A stretch of 64,000 nt of DNA from Paenibacillus sp. AN1007. Its GTDB lineage: Bacteria; Bacillota; Bacilli; Paenibacillales; Paenibacillaceae. The position numbers and the translations under genes are program-made. The notes under the pieces are model-generated. The model did no database searches. It saw nothing but the letters and a program-made list of their open reading frames with translations, and had not been told where the DNA came from. The DNA lies in contig NZ_CP159992.1 of NCBI RefSeq assembly GCF_040702995.1, positions 4,489,501-4,553,500 on the forward strand. Reading direction: 5' to 3'. Shown here one piece after another: positions 9,300 to 17,280 of this stretch (position 1 is its first letter; every line of letters starts with the position of its first letter).

Positions 9300-9542
9300 A
9301 TGATGGTATTAGAAAAAACGCTGCAAGAGGAAATTATTGAAAAGGCTTGGACAGACGAACAGTTCAGACAACAACTTCACTCCAATCCCAAGCAGGCGCT
9401 TCGCGAAGCATTCGGGATTACAATTCCTGATCATATCAAGGTTCGCACGGTCGAGGAGCAGCAGAATGATTATGTACTTGTTATTCCTCCTAATCCTTCC
9501 AAAGTTAATTATGACGTCAATTGCGGTCCGTGGAGAGATTAA
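9300..9542 (+). CDS. RiPP precursor with nitrile-hydratase-type (NHLP) leader and ComX-like C-terminus
   Basis: 80-residue peptide. Residues about 8-63 match the NHLP leader family: helical N-terminus, then AWTDEQFRQQLHSNPKQALR, FGITIPDHIKVRTVEE and the strand-like DYVLVIPPNP, as in the nitrile hydratase alpha subunit. The tail after this (SKVNYDVNCGPWRD) is the presumptive core, with one Cys and one Trp (residue 78). W-R-D at the end parallels the W-G-D end of Bacillus subtilis ComX. No Gly-Gly or other standard peptidase site separates leader and core. Start: AAGGGA (9285-9290) is nine bases before ATG 9300; ATG 9303 is possible and the upstream ATG 9282 lacks a site. Transcribed with the prenyltransferase-like gene. 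Confidence 0.78.
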   Translation: MMVLEKTLQEEIIEKAWTDEQFRQQLHSNPKQALREAFGITIPDHIKVRTVEEQQNDYVLVIPPNPSKVNYDVNCGPWRD

Positions 9543-9614
9543 GCCGGTCCATTAGGTAAAATTGAATCCTGTATGAACTAAAACAGGGGTAGAACATTAA
9601 GCTGTGATCCTACT

Positions 9615-9638
9615 CGAGTTCGTCATTTGACGAACTCG
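9615..9638. terminator. Perfect hairpin overlapping the kinase stop codon
   Basis: CGAGTTCGTCA / TGACGAACTCG, an 11-bp perfect stem with a two-base loop. It sits between the convergent peptide and kinase genes and includes the kinase stop codon (9623-9625). No T-run follows on either strand, so intrinsic termination is only presumed. Confidence 0.5.
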
Positions 9639-11521
9639 GGAAAAGATACTACAGCTTCTGTTCCTACCCCTTTTGTACTTGTAAAACTGATCTGTCCATT
9701 CATCGCTTCTACGATGCGGAAGGTAACCATCATGCCTAATCCGGTGCCTTTAATTTTGTTGGAGAAATACGGTTCTCCCAATCGGGATAAAGCTTCCTCA
9801 CTCATCCCTTCCCCGTTGTCTCTGACATGCACCTTGACTTTACCATCCTGTGAATAAGCCCAGATATCGATCTGGCCTTGTCCCTGCAATGCCTCAATGC
9901 TATTTTTGATGATATTGATAAAAGCCTGCTTGAACTTTGAGGAATTGCCTCGAATATGAAGACTTGGAGGAATATCCGTTGTAATTTTCCCACCTTCAAG
10001 ATTAGCCATGGGTACAAGAATACCTTCAATATGCTCAAATTCATGTGCAATATTCAGAGATATAATATGATCAAATTCCGGTTTGGCAAAGGTCAGAAAA
10101 TCGGTAATAATGCCAGATGCCCGGTCCAGTTCCTCCAGCGCAATCCGCACATATCCTTTATTTTTGTTATCCTCCTGCTCTGTCATAAGCTGAAGAAATC
10201 CTCGCGTAACCTGCAGCGGATTACGAACCTCATGAGCAACAGAAGCAGCAAGCTCGCTAATAATCTCCATTTTCTCGGATCGCTGCAGTTCATTATTAAA
10301 CAGCTCCAGTTCCTTGGAGTATTCCAGCACTTTATTATGCTTTTCGGCAAAACGACTTCCAAGAATTGCGATCAAAGAGATGACAAATGCAACCATGGAC
10401 CATTTCCACCATAACAGATGATATGTCCCGCTGCGCTGAAAGTACCACAGCAGTTCGAGTACGCTGATCAAAGAAAAAACACCAAAACCAGAGGCTAATA
10501 AAATAGCTTCACGGCTGCGCTGCAGCGCTTTGGCAATCGTACCTACGAACAGAATGGTCAGCAGAATCACCAGCACGATGCCAACCACCCGCTGCACGAG
10601 CAGACTGTACAGCAGATCCCACTGCCCTCCCGAAACTACATATATAAACAAGGAAATCACAGCAATAATGGAATAAGCCCATTGAATTTTTCTTAACTTG
10701 GTAAATATACCGTATACTCCAGGACCAATAACTTGTTCAAAGAAATAACAAAGAGCGGGCATCCCCAGCAGCATCGCCAGATCAAAGAGAACAGAGTACA
10801 GGTCACCGTAGACTTGATAGAAGGTATACAAGAATTGCGAGTAAGTGATCACCATCGTGCCGATGGAACCCATGACAACACATAAGGATATCCATAATCC
10901 TTTATGAAACTGTCCCAGAAAAAATGTGCAGCTCAGCATAATAAGCGAGGTGAATACAAAAGTCGCACCTAAAATGACATCAATCAGACCGTTATGGATA
11001 TACTTCTCCTGCAGCATGGAATAGGGGCCGACCTGAACATCACCTTGGATGCCTACCCATCCTCTCTCATTTTGAGCCCATACATAAAGTGTATTTCCAG
11101 AGTTTTCAGCCGATAACGGTAAAAAGACGGCGTTATTGTCGTAATTATAATGAAAATTCTCGTATACCTTCCGGTCTTCCAAATAAATTACAATATGATT
11201 ACCTCTAATATTTTCAAAACGAATGGCCGAACTTCCATCATGCAAACGAGGTATCGTCAGACGTGTCCATAAGGAGACGGAAGACTTTTTATCACTACCT
11301 GTTATTCGGTCAGGACCCTTCTTCTCCCAAATTTCGTTCTCACCCTTAACCTCACTTATGAAGCCCTGATCTCCAGCGTTTCCCCATTTCACTTCCCATC
11401 CTGTAATGGTTACAGGCTGCTGAATCTCTTCTGGCGCGGCAAGCACGAGTCCATGCGGCATGCCCAGAATCATCCATACCGTCATCCACAAGATGATGAT
11501 CGCTTTGGGCACATTTTTCAT
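9623..11521 (-). CDS. Membrane histidine kinase, 7TMR-DISM type
   Basis: 632 residues. A signal segment is followed by an extracellular beta-sandwich-like region (about residues 30-185; 7TMR-DISMED2-like, many Trp/Tyr), then seven hydrophobic segments to about residue 400. A short coiled coil leads to HisKA (SVAHEVRNPLQVTRGFLQLM, phospho-acceptor His) and an HATPase_c domain with N box NIIKNSIEAL, G1 DNGEGM and G2 GTGLGM. The H-box resembles sporulation-type kinases feeding a phosphorelay, not the HisKA_3 of ComP. No response regulator is adjacent. ATG at 11521 is preceded by GAGGTG; the longer GTG/CTG start overlaps that site. It converges on the peptide locus, so a role in sensing that peptide is possible but unproven. 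Confidence 0.9.
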   Translation of the reverse strand: MKNVPKAIIILWMTVWMILGMPHGLVLAAPEEIQQPVTITGWEVKWGNAGDQGFISEVKGENEIWEKKGPDRITGSDKKSSVSLWTRLTIPRLHDGSSAIRFENIRGNHIVIYLEDRKVYENFHYNYDNNAVFLPLSAENSGNTLYVWAQNERGWVGIQGDVQVGPYSMLQEKYIHNGLIDVILGATFVFTSLIMLSCTFFLGQFHKGLWISLCVVMGSIGTMVITYSQFLYTFYQVYGDLYSVLFDLAMLLGMPALCYFFEQVIGPGVYGIFTKLRKIQWAYSIIAVISLFIYVVSGGQWDLLYSLLVQRVVGIVLVILLTILFVGTIAKALQRSREAILLASGFGVFSLISVLELLWYFQRSGTYHLLWWKWSMVAFVISLIAILGSRFAEKHNKVLEYSKELELFNNELQRSEKMEIISELAASVAHEVRNPLQVTRGFLQLMTEQEDNKNKGYVRIALEELDRASGIITDFLTFAKPEFDHIISLNIAHEFEHIEGILVPMANLEGGKITTDIPPSLHIRGNSSKFKQAFINIIKNSIEALQGQGQIDIWAYSQDGKVKVHVRDNGEGMSEEALSRLGEPYFSNKIKGTGLGMMVTFRIVEAMNGQISFTSTKGVGTEAVVSFPEFVK

Positions 11522-11671
11522 CCACAGCACCTCAAAGTTCTTATTTTCTCTTATTCATTCTCCTCATATATCATTCGCCGTCGTGAATCATGTCACCTTC
11601 TTAAACAAAACCTTAATTCACATAAAAGTTCATTTATAGTCATTTTTCCATTTTATTGTTATTCAAATCCG

Positions 11672-11953
11672 TTAATCTCGCAGGTCTTCAAACTGATTTT
11701 CAATCATTTCACGTTCCTTCTGCTCCACTTTCGTTCGAAATTCAAGCCACTGCTCCGTCTCTTCATCATCATAAATGGTCCATATATCCGAGAACAGAAA
11801 ATCACGTAACTGAACAACCTGTCCCGACCAAATTCCACCGACCCAGAATAATCCATCCGGTCGACGAATGACAGTACGAGAGAATCCGGGTGTGGACGCT
11901 TTCTGTCCAATCCGAATCCGAGTAATCATATTGCCGAGTGTGAACCAGTCCAC
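11672..11953 (-). CDS. Small conserved hypothetical protein
   Basis: 93 residues, rich in aromatic residues, soluble. It opens MDWFTLGNMITRIRIGQK and ends in an acidic helical tail; no family motif is recognised. A GTG start at 11953 is supported by GGGGGA six bases upstream. It lies alone between the kinase (same strand, upstream of its start) and a small membrane protein. Coding is likely from the good ribosome site and balanced composition. Confidence 0.6.
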   Translation of the reverse strand: MDWFTLGNMITRIRIGQKASTPGFSRTVIRRPDGLFWVGGIWSGQVVQLRDFLFSDIWTIYDDEETEQWLEFRTKVEQKEREMIENQFEDLRD

Positions 11954-12099
11954 AGGACATCCCCCTTTATGTATTCAAGCTTCATCATAACATAGGCAAA
12001 ACAAGAAAAGCTGTAAAAAACAGATGCTGCGATTCAATCCTTTTGATCATGTGTAATGGTTTCTCAAAGCAACACTCACCAAACAAGGAGATGATTACA

Positions 12100-12261
12100 A
12101 TGAATGAGCCCCATCGTACGGTAGAAGTTGAGCATAAGGATGTTCAGCATAAATCGGATTCAAGTATGGTCGCTTCTACATTTATTAAATATGCCGCATA
12201 CATCATTATCTTTTTTGGATTTCTCTACTTCCTCGTGAAGTATGTTTTCCCGAAATTTTAA
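12100..12261 (+). CDS. Small single-pass membrane protein
   Basis: 53 residues: a charged, His/Glu-rich N-terminal half and one hydrophobic C-terminal helix (about residues 28-50, YAAYIIIFFGFLYFLVKYVF). ATG at 12100 has AAGGAG ten bases upstream. An ATG at 12091 directly abuts the site and is unlikely. Function unknown. Confidence 0.65.
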   Translation: MNEPHRTVEVEHKDVQHKSDSSMVASTFIKYAAYIIIFFGFLYFLVKYVFPKF

Positions 12262-12381
12262 CGAATTTTGGACATAACCCTTTGTATTTGAGGGAATACT
12301 ATCCTGCTTAAAGTAAGAACAATGTAGAATACACGATAAAAAACGTATGCCACATAACTTGTGCGAAAGGAAGTGTCTCTT

Positions 12382-12747
12382 ATGTCTGATAAACCAATCA
12401 GCAGTGTTGAAAGTGAACGTTATTATGACCGCTACCAGAGGTCTCGCGATATCCCGCCCGAAACGGAAGTACCTGCAGGAGATATGGATACTTTTGATGA
12501 AGTTTCCGGGCAGCGCATTGATATGGAAGATTCAGAACTGCCGCCTTCTCCTGCTGCGGATGAGGAAGGTCTGGAATCACGTTTGGCTGAAACGCCGCTG
12601 GAATCTGTACCTGATGCGGATTTAGTGCAGCCCGGCAGTCCGGTTGACCCTGCCGCACCCGATCCGGATGCCCTGCATGGGACAGATCTGCTGAATGGAG
12701 CCGGAGCCGATGCCAAACCACAGCAAAATATGCTGCCGCCGCGTTAA
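12382..12747 (+). CDS. Acidic, Pro/Asp-rich disordered protein
   Basis: 121 residues starting MSDKPISSVESERYYDRYQR. Low complexity, strongly acidic (many Asp, Glu, Pro, Ala), no hydrophobic segment and no recognised domain. ATG at 12382 follows AAAGGAAG. It sits 39 bases before another small acidic gene (12787) with which it is probably co-transcribed; a shared terminator follows at 13069. Confidence 0.6.
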   Translation: MSDKPISSVESERYYDRYQRSRDIPPETEVPAGDMDTFDEVSGQRIDMEDSELPPSPAADEEGLESRLAETPLESVPDADLVQPGSPVDPAAPDPDALHGTDLLNGAGADAKPQQNMLPPR

Positions 12748-12786
12748 AGCTTCACCCTGCATATTCTGAAACAAGGAGGTGCTGAC

Positions 12787-12990
12787 ATGACCAAAAATGC
12801 TCAGGGAAGATCAAGTAAACAACCGGATAATCTCGTCACCGAGCGGGATATCGATCCTGATTTCGGGCTCTTTACCGAAGACTCTTTCCCGGACGCACTG
12901 GAGGATAAAGATCAGCGAGAGGCGATCGAACACGCCATCCCCAAGGAAGAGCGTTCCGCTTCCGTTAAACCCTCTTCGGATGAATCATAA
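12787..12990 (+). CDS. Small acidic hypothetical protein
   Basis: 67 residues, hydrophilic and acidic, starting MTKNAQGRSSKQPDN. A very strong AAGGAGGTG precedes the ATG at seven bases. Second gene of a two-gene unit with the disordered protein at 12382. No family recognised; the size and composition resemble small stress or spore-associated proteins, but no SASP motif is present. Confidence 0.6.
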   Translation: MTKNAQGRSSKQPDNLVTERDIDPDFGLFTEDSFPDALEDKDQREAIEHAIPKEERSASVKPSSDES

Positions 12991-13068
12991 CATTATGAAA
13001 CTGAATCGCACAGACAGCACGATATGAACGATTCCCATATGCGATTTGTGCTGTAACATTACGCTGCA

Positions 13069-13099
13069 GAAACCTCTTGGATAAGGGGTTTCTTTTTTT
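13069..13099 (+). terminator. Intrinsic terminator of the small acidic-protein unit
   Basis: GAAACC..CTT / AAG..GGTTTC stem followed by seven T residues. Confidence 0.85.
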
Positions 13100-13131
13100 A
13101 GTTATTTTAAAAGTTGGCCTGAGTTTTTACA

Positions 13132-13166
13132 GAAAAAAGATGACTGCTGCATCTTCAGCGTCATCT
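13132..13166 (-). terminator. Intrinsic terminator of the MFS gene
   Basis: AGATGAC / GTCATCT stem with a CTGAAGATGCAG inner pairing and a T-run on the minus strand, 12 bases beyond the MFS stop codon. Confidence 0.8.
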
Positions 13167-13178
13167 CTCTGTCCTGAA

Positions 13179-14399
13179 CTACAGCGGCTGTTTCTCGGCA
13201 GACTTGCCTGCTCCAGGAAGCTTGTGTTCAAGTCTGGACCACTTCACCACAACTGCGGTAGCCAGAAGTGCAAGACCATTAATAATAAATATCCAGCGAA
13301 TAGGAAGCCAGCCGCCAAGAACACCTCCGATAATCGGTCCGGCCATCGTCCCGATCTGGGCTGCCGACTGGTTCAAACTAAAAGCCCGTCCCCGAAATGC
13401 CGGTGCAGTCACCTGCACAATCATCGCATTGATTGCAGGGAATACAGCCGCAAAAAAGAGGCCATATACAAACCTGAGAATGCCAAAAGCGACATAACCC
13501 GTCGTGAAAAACTGCAGCAGGTTACCTACAGCTCCGCCTACAAGTCCAATAACCAATACTTTCCCAAACCCGATTCTCGATCCAAGCTTGCCCCAACGGG
13601 GAGCCATAATAACAGTCGCTACTCCTACCGCCGAGAAAATAATGCCGGAGCTTAACGAAGCCCGGTCAGGCTGAACACCCATCTCCATGACATACACCGT
13701 TAATAACGGCTCCAAAATCATGACCGAGAAAGTGCAGATCCCCATCATGCCCAGTACAGTGACAAATACCCGGTTCGCTCTGGCCTCACGAATATCATCC
13801 ATGACATGTGAGCGCGCCTTATTCCGATTGAAGTTCTCTTCTCTGACCCAGAATGTCGCAATAAGTGCAGACACCAGCACCACAATCGCCGAAAATAGAA
13901 ATGCACTCCGGTTGCCATAATAATGGCTGACAAATCCGCCGATTAACGGACCGATGATACCGCCTGTCGCACCCGCAGTTGACATGATGCCTAAAGCGTA
14001 CCCCGTCTTCTCTTCAGGTGTGTTTGTGCCTACGAGAGCAATTGCAGCTGGGACAAATCCGGCAAGCAGCCCTTGAAACAATCGAACAACAATGAGTGAA
14101 TACGGGTCCTGTACAAAATAATTAATCAGATACAGGACAGCAAGGCTGTACCCTGAACGAATTAACATTGGTTTACGTCCGTATTTATCAGCCAATGATC
14201 CCCAGAAAGGCGACACAAGCGCACTTGCAAGAAACGTGATGCCAAAGGCCAGCCCTGACCAGAACTCCAGATGATTGCGAACGCCCAAATCGCTGCTTAG
14301 AAATAAAGGCAGAAATGGAATAGAGATCGAATATGCCGTGCTGCAAAAAAAGACACCGATCCACAAAATAATCAGATTACGCTTCCATGAGAAGTTCAT
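13179..14399 (-). CDS. MFS drug/efflux transporter, MdtG-like
   Basis: 406 residues with twelve TM segments, a DHA1-family proton antiporter. Visible signatures: the motif A loop GSLADKYGRKPMLI between TM2 and TM3, RLFQGLLAGFVPAAIALV in TM4 and GIMSTAGATGGIIGPLIGG (motif C of antiporters) in TM5. The opening NFSWKRNLIILWIGVFF and overall layout resemble E. coli MdtG. The start ATG (14399) has GGACGTGCGGG upstream, a modest ribosome site. Monocistronic with its own terminator. Substrate unknown. Confidence 0.9.
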   Translation of the reverse strand: MNFSWKRNLIILWIGVFFCSTAYSISIPFLPLFLSSDLGVRNHLEFWSGLAFGITFLASALVSPFWGSLADKYGRKPMLIRSGYSLAVLYLINYFVQDPYSLIVVRLFQGLLAGFVPAAIALVGTNTPEEKTGYALGIMSTAGATGGIIGPLIGGFVSHYYGNRSAFLFSAIVVLVSALIATFWVREENFNRNKARSHVMDDIREARANRVFVTVLGMMGICTFSVMILEPLLTVYVMEMGVQPDRASLSSGIIFSAVGVATVIMAPRWGKLGSRIGFGKVLVIGLVGGAVGNLLQFFTTGYVAFGILRFVYGLFFAAVFPAINAMIVQVTAPAFRGRAFSLNQSAAQIGTMAGPIIGGVLGGWLPIRWIFIINGLALLATAVVVKWSRLEHKLPGAGKSAEKQPL

Positions 14400-14617
14400 A
14401 CCCGCACGTCCTTTCCGTAGCTGACGCCGGGACTGCCGTATATGGAGAGGACGGAACAGACCCGTACGTCCCCCTGATGCGGAAGCATTTTCCTTATTTT
14501 ACACCTATGCTCTCTTGAAGACCATCCCCAGTTCACCAGTTGAACACAGCTTGCATTGCCATGCTGCACCCGGAAACGGTATGATAGTTGAAGAACGAAC
14601 CAAGGAGGAACCTATTC

Positions 14618-15280
14618 ATGTCTTTACGGTGGAAAAAAACAACCGCAGTTTCGCTTCTTCTTATGCTGCTGCTGATCGTTATGAGCGGGTGTGGACGCCC
14701 TGCCAGCAATGCTTCTTCACAAACCCAGGTTCCAGCCCCGCCCGAGGGCCCGAATCCCGTGGCATCGATTGAGATGCAGGACGGACAGAAGATTGTCATT
14801 GAGCTTTACCCTGAGATTGCACCAAATACGGTATACAATTTCATATCACTGGCGAACAAAGGGTTCTATGATGGCACCATCTTTCACCGTGTTATTCCAG
14901 GCTTCATGATCCAAGGTGGCGATCCTGAAGGAAGAGGCACAGGCGGCCCAGGGTATGCGATTAAAGGGGAATTTACCTCTAACGGTCACAAAAATCATCT
15001 GAAACATACACGTGGGGTCATCTCGATGGCTCGCGGTGACAATTTGGATTCAGCTGGTTCCCAGTTCTTTATCATGTTAGGTGATGCGGATCATCTGGAT
15101 AATGCTTTCGCCTCCTTTGGTAAAGTGACTGAAGGTATGGATGTTGTGGATGGTATTGCAGCACAGCAAACAGGCGAAGCAAATAAACCGGTTACCGATC
15201 AGGTTATGAAAAAAGTAACGGTTGATACGCACGGCCTTGAATATCCGGAACCGGTCAAGATTACAGAAGACAAGAAATAA
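14618..15280 (+). CDS. Cyclophilin-type peptidyl-prolyl isomerase, lipoprotein
   Basis: 220 residues. The N-terminus is a lipoprotein signal (LLLMLLLIVMSGC, lipobox Cys near residue 26) with a Ser/Pro-rich linker, then a complete cyclophilin domain: PEIAPNTVYNFISLANKGFY, the catalytic FHRVIPGFMIQGG (Arg of FHR), and SAGSQFFIM with the active-site Gln/Phe. It is therefore membrane-anchored outside the cell and likely aids folding of secreted proteins. ATG at 14618 is preceded by AAGGAGG. Followed directly by a strong terminator. Confidence 0.95.
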   Translation: MSLRWKKTTAVSLLLMLLLIVMSGCGRPASNASSQTQVPAPPEGPNPVASIEMQDGQKIVIELYPEIAPNTVYNFISLANKGFYDGTIFHRVIPGFMIQGGDPEGRGTGGPGYAIKGEFTSNGHKNHLKHTRGVISMARGDNLDSAGSQFFIMLGDADHLDNAFASFGKVTEGMDVVDGIAAQQTGEANKPVTDQVMKKVTVDTHGLEYPEPVKITEDKK

Positions 15281-15301
15281 CAGACTCTCCTGCAGCAAAC
15301 A

Positions 15302-15340
15302 AAAGCTCTGTCCTGTGCATCTGGCACGGAACAGAGCTTA
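15302..15340 (+). terminator. Intrinsic terminator of the cyclophilin gene
   Basis: AAGCTCTGT / ACAGAGCTT stem with an inner GTGC/GCAC pairing, followed by ATTTA. Confidence 0.8.
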
Positions 15341-15773
15341 TTTAATGATAGCGTTTACACAATTGATTAGATCAGCCTGTTTTCTTTCAGTACTTTTGGT
15401 CATGTGCTGCATTCTCAATACAACCATCCTAATAGGCGCAGCCAACCAATAGCTGCAATCCACAACGGGAAGCTGAAGGCCCCCCCCCATGCAAGCCCTT
15501 TCAACAAACGATGGTCTGTCTCCACGAACAACGACTCCTTTCTCCGGGGATAGTCGCAGTATCGGTAACATTATATGATTTTATACTCGTTTCCATTCGC
15601 CGTGACATACCCTTTTTCCTGTATCTATCCCGCCTTTGTTCTATCATTTGTTATGCATGGACTGCGGATCTTCATGGAATGCGCATCTTCATGGAATGCA
15701 CATCGTGAACCTGATATACTATGACTACGAAACGATATAGACTATGATTCATGTTTGGAAAGGAGATTTTCCT
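15341..15773. other. Intergenic region with a C-tract and a short direct repeat
   Basis: No gene is supported. It holds a run of nine C at about 15481-15489 and two tandem copies of ATCTTCATGGAATGC (starting 15668 and 15685). The second half must carry the promoter of the YqkE gene. Confidence 0.5.
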
Positions 15774-16034
15774 ATGGCAAAATCCAGAAGACACACCCCA
15801 GCGCCCAAAGCTCAGACACAGGACAAACCCGCTACGCTGAAGGATCTGCTCAGCAGCGATGTGCTGGAGAAGCTCAAAGCGCAGGCCAATGAAGCCAAAG
15901 CTGCCGAGGCGGAACGTAAAGAACAGGAACGTTTACAGGCAGAGGAAGCTCGTAAGGCGGAGCAGAAGCGTAAGGATAATGATTTTGAGTACTTGCTGAA
16001 CAACAGCTCGATGGACTGGAAGAAACATAAGTAA
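15774..16034 (+). CDS. yqkE: YqkE family protein (DUF3886)
   Basis: 86 residues. A charged N-terminus, LKDLLSSDVLEKLKAQANE, a long Ala/Glu/Lys/Arg coiled coil (residues 35-68) and the conserved C-terminal motif FEYLLNNSSMDWKKHK typical of the Bacillales YqkE family. Function unknown in the family. ATG at 15774 has AAAGGAGA upstream. Stands alone, with a terminator at 16128. Confidence 0.85.
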   Translation: MAKSRRHTPAPKAQTQDKPATLKDLLSSDVLEKLKAQANEAKAAEAERKEQERLQAEEARKAEQKRKDNDFEYLLNNSSMDWKKHK

Positions 16035-16127
16035 TATTGGAAGCAAAGAGAACTACACCTCTACCTCCACTCCCTCCTATAAAATGATACTTATAAAGCT
16101 GGTTATATGATGATGACTGGTTAACCG

Positions 16128-16156
16128 ACAGGACCCAAACAGGGTCCTGTTTTTTA
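16128..16156 (+). terminator. Intrinsic terminator after the YqkE gene
   Basis: Perfect ACAGGACCC / GGGTCCTGT stem with a five-base loop and a T-run. Confidence 0.93.
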
Positions 16157-16242
16157 ATATATATACATATGATTCATCACCCCCATGCCGGGTATTTAGA
16201 AGTAGAGTGTCCAAGGATAACCTATATATGGAGGGATCAGTA

Positions 16243-17037
16243 ATGGCTGAACAACGTTTGGAAGGCAAAGTAGCGATTGTGACTGGAGGCGGCTCAGGCA
16301 TCGGGAAGGCTTCTGCGATCCGTTTCGCCGAACATGGAGCCAAAGTATATATGTTGGATCGTACACCCGAGAATGCAGAGGAAACCAAACAGATCATCGA
16401 AAAAGCAGGCGGAGAAGCTTACGTCATTGAATGTGACATCTCCAAGCCGGAGCATGTACAGAAGGCGATGAATCAGGCTGCTGCAGAAGCTGGCCAGCTG
16501 GATATCGTTTTTGCAAATGCAGGTATTAATGGTGCGATGGCTCCTATTGAAACAATGAAAATCGAAGATTGGGACCAGACGATGGAGATTAACATGCGCG
16601 GCACGTTCGCAACGGTGAAGTATGCCATTCCTCATCTGAAGGAACGCGGCGGGAGCATCATTATTACCAGTTCGATTAATGGAAACCGCGTATTCTCCGG
16701 TATTGGATTTTCTGCATACGCTTCCAGCAAAGCTGGTCAAACCGCTTTCACCAAAATGGCCGCACTCGAACTTGCCCGTTATAAAATTCGCGTGAACGCA
16801 GTCTGTCCGGGTGCAATTGATACGAATATTGATGACAATACCTATCCATCCGATGACCTGAAGGATGTTCAGATACCAGTGGAGTTCCCTGAGGGACACG
16901 AACATCCGCTTAAGGGTGAACCGGGAACATCGGAGCAGGTCGCTAATCTGGTGCTGTTCCTCGCCTCAGACGAAGCCTCTCATGTGACAGGTACACGAAT
17001 CTACGTAGATGGTGCTGAATCACTTCTTCGTGGTTGA
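16243..17037 (+). CDS. SDR family NAD(P)-dependent oxidoreductase
   Basis: 264-residue classical short-chain dehydrogenase/reductase. Cofactor motif TGGGSGIGK (residues 13-21), NAG at NAGING, catalytic Ser in SSING, and the YxxxK pair in YASSKAG. The acidic residue after beta-2 (LDRTPEN) favours NAD(H). A C-terminal segment VTGTRIYVDGAESLL is the usual end. ATG at 16243 follows GGAGGG. The substrate is not evident and no neighbour gives a pathway. Closed by a perfect terminator. Confidence 0.93.
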   Translation: MAEQRLEGKVAIVTGGGSGIGKASAIRFAEHGAKVYMLDRTPENAEETKQIIEKAGGEAYVIECDISKPEHVQKAMNQAAAEAGQLDIVFANAGINGAMAPIETMKIEDWDQTMEINMRGTFATVKYAIPHLKERGGSIIITSSINGNRVFSGIGFSAYASSKAGQTAFTKMAALELARYKIRVNAVCPGAIDTNIDDNTYPSDDLKDVQIPVEFPEGHEHPLKGEPGTSEQVANLVLFLASDEASHVTGTRIYVDGAESLLRG

Positions 17038-17054
17038 ACTCCATAAATTAAACA

Positions 17055-17100
17055 AACCCGCAAAAGCTTTGGATGACCAAAGCTTTTGCGGGTTATTTTA
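17055..17100 (+). terminator. Intrinsic terminator after the SDR gene
   Basis: AACCCGCAAAAGCTTTGG paired perfectly with its complement across a four-base ATGA loop, then TATTTTA. The stem also reads as a hairpin on the minus strand. Confidence 0.92.
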
Positions 17101-17258
17101 GGGTGTGTCTGAAAACGCTGAAGGAAGCCAATTTTGCCGAATTTTTGTTCCATGCCAGGAAGTTTACCGCAGGCGTGCCGGGGCACGTCAAGGGAAACTG
17201 ACGCAGCATGGGACGAAAGGGGGAAAAGATGCACTTCAGCGGGTTTCAAGACACGCCC
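17101..17258. mobile_element. MITE-like element with imperfect terminal inverted repeats
   Basis: 158-bp non-coding element. Left end GGGTGTGTCTGAAAACGCTG and right end (reverse complement) GGGCGTGTCTTGAAACCCGC match at about 22 of 25 positions. The interior also pairs (CCATGC with GCATGG, AGTTT with AAACT), so the whole unit folds as one hairpin. It is flanked by TA on both sides (17099-17100, 17259-17260), as expected for TA-targeting IS630/Tc1-type MITEs. No transposase is present here. Confidence 0.6.
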
Positions 17259-17280
17259 TAGTTAAAGATGAAGTTTCATG

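Noticed and set aside
9623..11521. Calling the kinase ComP
   Set aside because: It has 7TMR-DISM architecture and a HisKA (not HisKA_3) domain, and no ComA-like regulator is near.
13010..13060. Imperfect repeat around AATCGCACAGACAGCAC
   Set aside because: Partial pairing with GCGATTTGTGCTGT only; too weak to call beside the clear terminator at 13069.
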